A stretch of DNA of 64,000 nucleotides from Virgisporangium aurantiacum (GTDB taxonomy: Bacteria > Actinomycetota > Actinomycetes > Mycobacteriales > Micromonosporaceae): NCBI RefSeq assembly GCF_016863635.1, contig NZ_BOPG01000024.1:310001-374000 (forward strand), read 5' to 3'. Every line of letters starts with the position of its first letter. The first letter of the stretch is position 1. The translations under genes and the position numbers were made by a program. Of this stretch, positions 23,362 through 29,879 are shown piece by piece. The notes below the pieces were generated by a model. That model was given only the letters and a program-made list of their open reading frames with translations, had not been told where the DNA came from and did not search any database.

Positions 23362-26300
23362 TCAGACGGGCGCGGTGAACGTGTACGAGCCCGCGCCGAC
23401 GTGGAACGTGCGTCCACCCATCGGAACCGCCTGCGCGGGCGCGGTCACGCTGCCGGCACCGGGCACGGTGACCGACGCGGCGACGCCGGCCGGAACCGTC
23501 ACCCGCAGCGTCACCACCGATCCCGCGACCGACCAGTCGCTGACCGCGCGGCCGTACGGCGTCTCGAAGGCCGACGCCGCCGACGTGAGACCACCGCCGA
23601 CCACCGGCGCGATCTGCAGCGCCGCGTAGCCGGGCGCCGCCGGCGCGAGCCCGCCGACCCGCCGGTAGAGGAAGTCGCCGACGGACCCCAACCCGTAGTG
23701 GTTGAACGAGTTCATGCCGGGGTCGTTGAACGTGCCGTCGGTCCGGATGCCGTCCCAGCGTTCCCAGATCGTCGTGGCGCCCCGGCCGTTCATGTAGCCC
23801 CAGCCGGGGAAGCCGGGCTGCAGCAGGATCTGGTACGCGGTGGCGGCGTGCCCGTTGTCGGCGAGCACCGGCAGCAGGTTCTCCACGCCGAGGAAGCCGA
23901 CCGTGAGGTGACCGCCGGCGGCGTTCACCCGGGCGACCAGTTTGTCGGCGACGGCCTGGGTGCGGTTGCCCGTGAGGCCGAACGCCAACGCCAGCACGTA
24001 ACCCGTCTGCGTGTTGCCGCTGACGGTCCCGTCGGCCGCGACGAACCGGCCGGCGAACGCGGCCGCGACGCGGTCGGCCAGGGTGCCGTACGACGCGGCC
24101 TCGGCCGTCCGCCCGGTGGCAGCGGCCATCCGCGACACCAGCCGTGCCGACCACGCGAAGAACGCCGTCGAGATGAGGTCCTGCGCGGTGTTGTCGTTGA
24201 CGTTGAGCCAGTCGCCGTACGTCGTCTGGTTGCGGATCAGGTCGGCGCCCGACGTCGCCCGCAGGTAGTCGACCCAGCGCGCCATCGCCGTGAAGTTCTC
24301 GTCGACGACGCGCAGGTCGCCGTACCGCTGCCACAGCGTGTACGGCACGATGACCCCCGCGTCGCCCCAGCCCGCCGCACCCGCGCCGCAGCACACGTTC
24401 GGCGCCACGTCGGTGAAGGCGCCGTCGGCCCGCTGCGCGTCGACGAGGTCGTCGGTGTACTTGTCCAGCAACGCCTGCATGTCGACGTTGAACGTCGACG
24501 TGGCCGCGAAGATGGCGATGTCGCCGGTCCAGCCGAGGCGTTCGTCGCGCTGTGGACAGTCGGTCGGGATCGTCAGCATGTTCGACCGTTCGCCCCAGAG
24601 GATGTTGTGCTGCACCTGGTTCACCAGCGCGTTGGAGGTGGTGAGCGTGCCGAGTTGGGTGCCGCTGGTCCAGGCCGCGCGTCCGGTCACCGTCGGCGCC
24701 GACGCGGTGCCGGTGACCTCGACGTACCGGAACCCGTGCACGGTGAACCGCGGCTCGTACGTCTCCGTGCCGCCGGTTCCGGCGAGCGTGAACCGGTCGG
24801 TGGCCTGTGCCGCCCGCAGGTTCGCGGTGTAGAGCGTCCCGTCGGGGTTGAGCACCTCGGCGTGCCGGACGGTGAGCGTGGTTCCCGCCGGCCCGCTCGC
24901 CGCGATCCTGGTCCAGCCGGTGAAGTTCTGCCCGAGGTCGAACACCCACCGGCCCGGCTGCGGCTGCGTCACCGCCACCGGCGCGAAGTCGCGCTGCACG
25001 GTGACGCCATTGTCCACTTGGGACACCAGGGTCGGTTTGGCGCCCGCCTTGACTTGCACGGGTTCCCAGACGGAGTCGTCGAAGCCGGGCTGGTCCCAGC
25101 CGGCGACGGCCAGCCGCGCGTCGTAGGTCTCGCCGTGGTACAGGTCGTCGGAACGGATCGGGCTTCCGGCGGTCCGCCACGTGCCGTCCGTGCGGACGGT
25201 CGCGGTGGTTCCGTCGGTGTAGGTGACGACGAGCTGAGCGCCGTACCACGGCTGCGTGCCGTACCGCTGGTTGCCGGCGAAGCCGAGACTGCCGGAGTAC
25301 CACCCGTTCCCGAGCCAGGCGCCGAGCACGTTGTCACCCTGGCGCAGCATCGGGGTGACGTCGTACACCTTGTACTGCAGGCGTTTGGTGTAGTCGGTCC
25401 AGCCGGGTGCGAGCACGTCGGCGCCGACCTTCGTGCCGTTGATCCGGGTCTCGTGCAGGCCCAGGGCGGTGGTGAGCAGGCGCGCCTGTTGGACCGGCTT
25501 GGTGACGCCGAATGCCTTGCGCAGCAACGGCGCCGGCCCGCTCACGGCCACACCGGAGGCCCATGGCCCGCTGCCGTACGTCGCGACCGCCCGGGCGGCG
25601 GGCCACGCTCCGTCGTTGAAGCCGACCGTGGTCCACCCCGCGGCTGCGCTGGGGAACGCCTTCCACGCTGCGTCCGTCACAATGGTTGTTCCGCCGGAAG
25701 CCGTGAGTTTCGCGACCACGCCGGCCGGCGACTGGGTGGTGTTCTCCGCCGCGACCGCGATCACGTTGGTGCCGGCCACGAGCCGGCCGCGCAGGTCGAC
25801 CACCGCGGCCCGGCGCCAGGAATCCGTGACGCGCGGCGACGCGCTCACCGGAACGCCGTTGACCCACACGTCGGCGGTGTCGTCGCCGGTGATGACGAGT
25901 TGCGCGTTCGGCGGGGCGGACGGGAGGCTGAACGTGCGCCGGAAGTAGCGCGTCGCGGGTGGCACGCCCGCGGCCGGATCGCCTTCGGGGTACCAGATCC
26001 AGGTGGCGCCGACGAGGTCGAGGCCGGTCGCGGTCCGGCCGACGAAATCGGCTGTCCACTGTGTACTCGACTGCAGCAGACCGGTTTCGAAGGACCGGGT
26101 GGCACTCCACGCGCCGGTGCGGCCCTCGGCGTCGAAGACGCGCACACGCCAGTAGTACCGCCGGAGGCTGGTGAGCGGCGGGCCGCCGTACGCGACGTCG
26201 ACCTGTTGCGCCGTCGCGACCCGGCCGGTGCTCCACACGTCACCGGTGTGCGCGGTGGTCGTGGAGACCGTGAGTTCGTAGCCGGCCTGGCGTTGCCCGG

Positions 26301-27051
26301 TCGCGGAAGACGCGAGCTTCCACCCGAACCGGGGACGCGCCGCGTCGACGCCGAGCGGATCCGTCCGCCGTTCCACGGTGGCCGACGCGACCGTCAGTGG
26401 TGACGCGGCGTCCGGGTTCGGCGCCGACACGTCGGAGTTCCAGGGGGAGATGCCGTACGCGCCGGAGTCGCGCGCCGGCGTCCACCCGCTCTCGCCGAAT
26501 CCCGGTTGTTCCCACCCCGATGCCGGGTCGCGGCCGGACCGCCACGCCGCGTCGGTGACGAGTTCCGTCGTGCCGCCGGCCGCGACCACCCGCAGCCGGC
26601 CGAGCACGCCGGCCGGCCCGTCGGCGGTGTTGCGGGCGGCGACCGCGATCGTGTTGGTTCCGGTGCTCAGGTTCGCGCGCAGGTCGAGGTACAGCGCCTG
26701 GTGCCACGAGTCGCCGGTCCGCGGTGACGCGCCGACGGGCTTGCCGTTGAGCCAGACGTCGACGCTGTCGTCACCGGTGACGACGAACTGCGCCTCGCTG
26801 ACCGCTCCACTGTGGACGGTGAACGTCGTGCGGAAGTAGCGCGACGCGGCCGGGACGGAGACGCGGGGATCGCCCTCCGGGTACCAGATCCAGTGCGCCC
26901 CGGCGAGGCTGACCGGTGCGGCCGTGGCCGCATGGGGGAAGGGGACGACGAGCAGGGCCGCGACGAGCACGGCGGTGAGGAATGCCGGGCGCAGCGCGCG
27001 GCGTCGTGGGGAGGCCGCCGGGCGCAGCGCGCGGCGATGTGTCAGGGGCAT
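23362..27051 (-). CDS. Secreted multidomain alpha-L-rhamnosidase (GH78) with duplicated N-terminal lectin-like domain
   Basis: A 1229-residue precursor with signal peptide (AFLTAVLVAALLVVPFPHAA). Two homologous beta-sandwich units start near residues 54 and 350, each with HWIWYPEGDP or TWIWYPEGDP, then a TGDDSVDVWLNG-type core. Between them lies a fibronectin-like unit (RRYYWRVRVFDAEGRTGAWS). The bacterial alpha-L-rhamnosidase B domains and the (alpha/alpha)6 barrel follow, with CPQRDERLGWTGD near residue 837 carrying conserved acidic residues and the tryptophan of the GH78 active site. A C-terminal beta domain (PYGRAVSDWSVAGSVVTLRV) closes it. GH78 inverting enzymes release terminal L-rhamnose. 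The ATG at 27051 has AGGAG eight bases upstream. Two LacI-type operators cover the promoter. Confidence 0.93.
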   Translation of the reverse strand: MPLTHRRALRPAASPRRRALRPAFLTAVLVAALLVVPFPHAATAAPVSLAGAHWIWYPEGDPRVSVPAASRYFRTTFTVHSGAVSEAQFVVTGDDSVDVWLNGKPVGASPRTGDSWHQALYLDLRANLSTGTNTIAVAARNTADGPAGVLGRLRVVAAGGTTELVTDAAWRSGRDPASGWEQPGFGESGWTPARDSGAYGISPWNSDVSAPNPDAASPLTVASATVERRTDPLGVDAARPRFGWKLASSATGQRQAGYELTVSTTTAHTGDVWSTGRVATAQQVDVAYGGPPLTSLRRYYWRVRVFDAEGRTGAWSATRSFETGLLQSSTQWTADFVGRTATGLDLVGATWIWYPEGDPAAGVPPATRYFRRTFSLPSAPPNAQLVITGDDTADVWVNGVPVSASPRVTDSWRRAAVVDLRGRLVAGTNVIAVAAENTTQSPAGVVAKLTASGGTTIVTDAAWKAFPSAAAGWTTVGFNDGAWPAARAVATYGSGPWASGVAVSGPAPLLRKAFGVTKPVQQARLLTTALGLHETRINGTKVGADVLAPGWTDYTKRLQYKVYDVTPMLRQGDNVLGAWLGNGWYSGSLGFAGNQRYGTQPWYGAQLVVTYTDGTTATVRTDGTWRTAGSPIRSDDLYHGETYDARLAVAGWDQPGFDDSVWEPVQVKAGAKPTLVSQVDNGVTVQRDFAPVAVTQPQPGRWVFDLGQNFTGWTRIAASGPAGTTLTVRHAEVLNPDGTLYTANLRAAQATDRFTLAGTGGTETYEPRFTVHGFRYVEVTGTASAPTVTGRAAWTSGTQLGTLTTSNALVNQVQHNILWGERSNMLTIPTDCPQRDERLGWTGDIAIFAATSTFNVDMQALLDKYTDDLVDAQRADGAFTDVAPNVCCGAGAAGWGDAGVIVPYTLWQRYGDLRVVDENFTAMARWVDYLRATSGADLIRNQTTYGDWLNVNDNTAQDLISTAFFAWSARLVSRMAAATGRTAEAASYGTLADRVAAAFAGRFVAADGTVSGNTQTGYVLALAFGLTGNRTQAVADKLVARVNAAGGHLTVGFLGVENLLPVLADNGHAATAYQILLQPGFPGWGYMNGRGATTIWERWDGIRTDGTFNDPGMNSFNHYGLGSVGDFLYRRVGGLAPAAPGYAALQIAPVVGGGLTSAASAFETPYGRAVSDWSVAGSVVTLRVTVPAGVAASVTVPGAGSVTAPAQAVPMGGRTFHVGAGSYTFTAPV

Positions 27052-27095
27052 GGGCGGTGCTCCTGTCCAGGGGTGTATGAAGTTGCGACCAGATC

Positions 27096-27126
27096 GCGTG
27101 AATCGTTTCATTAAAACGTTTCACGC
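27096..27126 (-). promoter_or_regulatory. Tandem LacI-family operators controlling the rhamnosidase
   Basis: TGAATCGTTTCA (27099-27110) and TAAAACGTTTCA (27112-27123) are two near-palindromic 12-base LacI/GalR-type boxes with central CG, one base apart. The outer bases GCGTGAA and TTCACGC make the whole 31 bases symmetric. On the minus strand, TTCACG inside the block is 17 bases from a CATACA -10-like element, so repressor binding would occlude the promoter of the GH78 gene. The regulator gene is not in the window. Confidence 0.8.
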
Positions 27127-27191
27127 ATCGGGCCGTGTCGATACTGTAGTGAGGCCCGCCCCGATGCGCAACGTCCTCCGGAGGACCCGCC

Positions 27192-27574
27192 GCTGTTCGA
27201 CTGGTTCTCGCAGCGCAGTCCCGGACGCCTCGGGTACATGGTCGAGAGCCTGGTGCAGGTGAAATCGAAGCTGACCAACGAGGTCGGCGAGATGGCCCGG
27301 GCCGCCGCCGACGTCAACGACTGGGAGGGAACCGCGGCCGGAGTTCGGGCACACCAGTGGCTGGAGCGTCGTCCTCGCGGTCGTCGGGGCCATCGCGGCG
27401 GTCGTCAGCGACATGCTCAAGACCGAGCGCACGCTGGCCGAGCGGCTCGCGCAGGACATGGCGATCGTCCGCGCCAACCGGCACACTCACCTGCTGCCCG
27501 ATCGGCCCGACGCGTCGCGCGATCCGATCCTCAGCCTCGCCGAGTTCCGGTTGCCGTCGATCCTCGTGTCATGA
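27192..27574 (+). pseudogene. Probable frameshifted small membrane protein gene
   Basis: After a GGAGGA sequence the frame reads LFDWFSQRSPGRLGYMVESL and then VQVKSKLTNEVGEMARAAAD, a plausible amphipathic helical protein. Around 27330-27365 the sensible frame shifts by one base to WSVVLAVVGAIAAVVSDMLK, a transmembrane helix. TERTLAERLAQDMAIVRAN follows, to a TGA at 27572-27574. Neither frame alone has a convincing full gene and the joined protein would be about 125 residues. It may be a recently frameshifted gene, a sequencing error or a programmed shift. No family is recognised. Together with the LacI operators this is all that was seen in the 27.05-27.59 kb gap. Confidence 0.4.
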
Positions 27575-27589
27575 CGGGAGCGACGTCAC

Positions 27590-27745
27590 CTAACTGAAGA
27601 CGCCGGCGACGAACTGGGCGGCACCGCTCGCGGCTTCACCGAGCACGCCGACCATGTTCTTGACCGCCGATGCCGACTCACCGGGGCGGAACGCGATCAT
27701 GAAAATGAGGAGGGCGATGGCTGCTGGCTTGATGAGCTTCTTCAT
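27590..27745 (-). CDS. Conserved-looking 51-residue membrane or exported peptide
   Basis: The short gene starts at the ATG at 27745 with an upstream GAGG. The product MKKLIKPAAIALLIFMIAFR has a basic start and one hydrophobic helix, followed by an amphipathic Ala/Gly tail with GESASAVKNMVGVLGEAASG. Short proteins of this design (MKKLIKP start, single helix, FRP motif) recur in actinomycete genomes; this is from memory and was not checked. Function is unknown; a small membrane regulator is possible. Lys and Ile codons make the start unusually A/T-rich for this region. Confidence 0.65.
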   Translation of the reverse strand: MKKLIKPAAIALLIFMIAFRPGESASAVKNMVGVLGEAASGAAQFVAGVFS

Positions 27746-28003
27746 CTGTCTCGGCCTCGTTCTGGTTGAACGGATGTCGGGACTGCGGGGGATCCGACGG
27801 TTCGGGTGACCGTGGGGACAGTCAGCGTAAGCGGTGCCGCTCCGGTAACAGAAGGTCGCGGTCCATTCACTCATTCAGGAGATTGGGTACACGTTTCGCG
27901 AATGGCGCCGGCTCTGCCGCCCGGTCGGGGGATCGGGGTTTGACCTGGCCCGGGGCGGGCAAGTCAGGGGTGCCGCACGCACCCACCCGAAGGCAGGATT
28001 GTC

Positions 28004-28189
28004 ATGATCGCCACCGGCATCACCTCGGTTCTGCTGGTCGGTATCGGCATCGGTGCGCTGGGGCGCATCGCGGTTCCGCGGCGGCGCGCCGGCGTCGCCG
28101 TGACCGTGGCGATCGTCGTGGTGGCGGCGCTGGTCGGAACCGTGGTGGCACGGATGACCGGCGTGATCGGCACCGCCGAGCCCGAGTAG
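28004..28189 (+). CDS. 61-residue membrane protein resembling transglycosylase-associated (GlsB/YeaQ) proteins
   Basis: Two hydrophobic helices (TSVLLVGIGIGALGRIA and VAVTVAIVVVAALVGTVVAR) flank a short basic loop VPRRRAG. This recalls the GxIAR...PGRQ...G layout of GlsB/YeaQ/YmgE stress proteins, but it is shorter than usual (about 80). AAGGCAGG upstream serves as ribosome binding site. Its stop at 28187-28189 directly abuts the convergent cupin stop. Function beyond membrane location is unknown. Confidence 0.65.
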   Translation: MIATGITSVLLVGIGIGALGRIAVPRRRAGVAVTVAIVVVAALVGTVVARMTGVIGTAEPE

Positions 28190-28603
28190 TCAGGTGGGGG
28201 GCCACAGGCTGGGCAGGTTGACCACCACGGCCTCCTGGCTGCTCCGCGCGATGACCACCACCGCCTCATCCGCACCGGGGTTCTCCTCGCGGTGCGGCAC
28301 GAACGGCGGGACGAAGACGTAGTCACCGGGTTCGGCCTCGATGCGTACCTCGGCCTCGCCGTCGGCGAAGACGAACACCGGGCGACCCGACACCACGTAG
28401 ATGGCGGTCTCGGTGTCGCCGTGGTGGTGGTCGCCCGAGGACGTACCCGGGCCGACGTGCGTGCGTCCCATCCAGAGTTTCGCCGAACCGACGGTCCGAC
28501 CGGAGATCGCCTCCAGCCGGGTCATGCCGCTCGTCTGGCCGGTGTCGCCGCTGAGTTCGGTGCCGCGGATGTGCCGCAGGGGCCGATGCCACTCGTCCGT
28601 CAT
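28190..28603 (-). CDS. Single-domain cupin
   Basis: The 137-residue protein is one cupin barrel. Motif 1 is G-T-S-S-G-D-H-H-H-G-D-T-E-T with metal-binding His residues and Glu. Motif 2 is PGDYVFVPPFVPHREENPG with the fourth ligand His. Small cupins of this type are metal-dependent isomerases, dioxygenases or sensory domains; no further clue is visible. CACAAT ends five bases before the ATG at 28603 and may be a -10 of a leaderless message. Adjacent to the small membrane protein with zero gap between the stops. Confidence 0.88.
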   Translation of the reverse strand: MTDEWHRPLRHIRGTELSGDTGQTSGMTRLEAISGRTVGSAKLWMGRTHVGPGTSSGDHHHGDTETAIYVVSGRPVFVFADGEAEVRIEAEPGDYVFVPPFVPHREENPGADEAVVVIARSSQEAVVVNLPSLWPPT

Positions 28604-28649
28604 GCCTCATTGTGCGCGCCGCTGACCTGCGGCATCGTCGTCCATCGTT

Positions 28650-28678
28650 TTGACCTTCATTAGTGCAACACGTTTGAT
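28650..28678 (+). promoter_or_regulatory. Promoter of the secreted hydrophobic-domain protein
   Basis: TTGACC at 28650-28655 and TTTGAT at 28673-28678 are 17 bases apart and read toward the ATG at 28778. The resulting leader of roughly 90 bases ends in a strong AAGGAGGAACC ribosome binding site, unlike the leaderless genes around it. Confidence 0.45.
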
Positions 28679-28777
28679 CTATGGGATTGGGCACCTCCTT
28701 GTCCCGTTTTGTCGCCTGGTGAGCGGGCACGACTGAACGGACCGATACGACACAACAAGGCAGCACAAGGAGGAACC

Positions 28778-29326
28778 ATGAAGCGAGTTCCGTTCGCCGC
28801 GGCACTCCTCGCCCTGGCGTTGACAGCGACGTTCGCACTTTTCGCGTCGCCCGTGTCAGCCGCTCCGGCCGCGCCGCAGGCTCCGGCCGCCGATCTCGGC
28901 ACCATCACCTCCCAGGTGACCGGCACGTTCACCGACGCCGCCGGCGCCGGCACGTTCACCGGTACGTTCGTCCCCTCGGAGTTCACCACGGACGGCACCA
29001 GCACGTTCGCGAACGGGGTGCTCTCCGGCAACCTGGTCAGCGCCGACGGCACCTCGCAGTCGGTGTCGCAGAACCAGACCTTCGAGGTCAACCAGATCCA
29101 GGCAATCGGTTGTGAGGTGCTCGACCTGGTCCTCGGACCGCTGGACCTGGACCTGCTCGGGCTGGTCGTCCACCTGGACCGCGTGCACCTGAACATCACC
29201 GCGGTCCCGGGTCCGGGCAACCTGGTCGGCAACCTGATCTGCGCGATCGTGGGCCTGCTCGACGGTGGCCCGCTGGCGTCGATCGTGGCGCTGCTCAACC
29301 AGATCCTGGCTCTGCTGCGTCCGTAA
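28778..29326 (+). CDS. Secreted protein with an actinobacterial hydrophobic C-terminal domain, function unknown
   Basis: The 182-residue precursor has a clean signal peptide (KRVPFAAALLALALTATFAL, then SPVSAAPA). A Thr/Gly-rich beta section (VTGTFTDAAGAGTFTGTF) precedes a hydrophobic, cysteine-paired region: GCEVLDLVLGPLDLDLLGLV, VHLDRVHLNITAVPGPGNLV and GNLICAIVGLLDGG. The GPLDL/NITAVPG/CA(I/V)xGLLD pattern is a recurrent secreted domain of actinomycetes, without known activity to my knowledge. The strong ribosome binding site and own promoter suggest good expression. A strong hairpin follows the stop. Confidence 0.8.
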   Translation: MKRVPFAAALLALALTATFALFASPVSAAPAAPQAPAADLGTITSQVTGTFTDAAGAGTFTGTFVPSEFTTDGTSTFANGVLSGNLVSADGTSQSVSQNQTFEVNQIQAIGCEVLDLVLGPLDLDLLGLVVHLDRVHLNITAVPGPGNLVGNLICAIVGLLDGGPLASIVALLNQILALLRP

Positions 29327-29351
29327 GTTCGTCACATCCGCAAGGTCCGTC

Positions 29352-29382
29352 GCGCGTGGCCGCCGTCAAGGCGGCCACGCGC
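29352..29382. terminator. Bidirectional hairpin terminator
   Basis: GCGCGTGGCCGCC (29352-29364) and GGCGGCCACGCGC (29370-29382) are perfect 13-base arms around GTCAA. It lies between two convergent genes and should end transcription from both sides. Confidence 0.85.
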
Positions 29383-29395
29383 TTCGGCGTCACCT

Positions 29396-29782
29396 TTACC
29401 GGGACGCACGTGAGCGCCGCGCCTCGACCCGCGCGGCCACCGAACCCGCCACCAGCGCCACGCCGACCCCGACCAGTTGGAGCACGGTGCCGATCACCCC
29501 GCCGGTGCCCGCGTCGCCGGTCAGGTTCCCGGTGCCGGCGCCGCTGGCCACACTGGACAGGACGAACCCGGCGATCACGAACAGTCCCAGGAACGCGCCG
29601 ACGGCCGGTGCCCAGGACCATGTCGCCAGCGCCACGAACACCGCGCCGGCTCCCAGGATCAGCAGTCCCGGGGGCGGATAGAACGGGAACTCCACCCCGG
29701 ACGCCCACAGCGTCCCGATCCCGAGAGCGCCGACCACCAGACCCAGGACCGTCAGTCCCCGTGCCGAAACCGTGCCGCGCAT
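29396..29782 (-). CDS. Four-helix membrane protein of unknown function
   Basis: The 128-residue protein has four predicted helices (LTVLGLVVGALGIGTLWA, PPGLLILGAGAVFVALATW, AVGAFLGLFVIAGFVLSSVA, GGVIGTVLQLVGVGVALVAG) and a basic cytosolic end. No family-specific motif was recognised. Short loops and the lack of charged residues in the helices argue against a transporter. It lies 97 bases after the upstream regulator stop on the same strand. Confidence 0.7.
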   Translation of the reverse strand: MRGTVSARGLTVLGLVVGALGIGTLWASGVEFPFYPPPGLLILGAGAVFVALATWSWAPAVGAFLGLFVIAGFVLSSVASGAGTGNLTGDAGTGGVIGTVLQLVGVGVALVAGSVAARVEARRSRASR

Positions 29783-29879
29783 TGTGATCCTCCGATTCCG
29801 CCGAAGCGGTCCAGTGATTGCGTGGTCCAGGATCGTGACGTTCGGGTCCGGCGGCGTCCGTCCGGGAGCGGCGGTCGCC

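Noticed and set aside
23323-26403. Long plus-strand open frame opposite the rhamnosidase gene
   Set aside because: It mirrors the third-position GC bias of the GH78 gene and has no recognisable domain. The equal length to the frame at 19.6 kb is coincidence.
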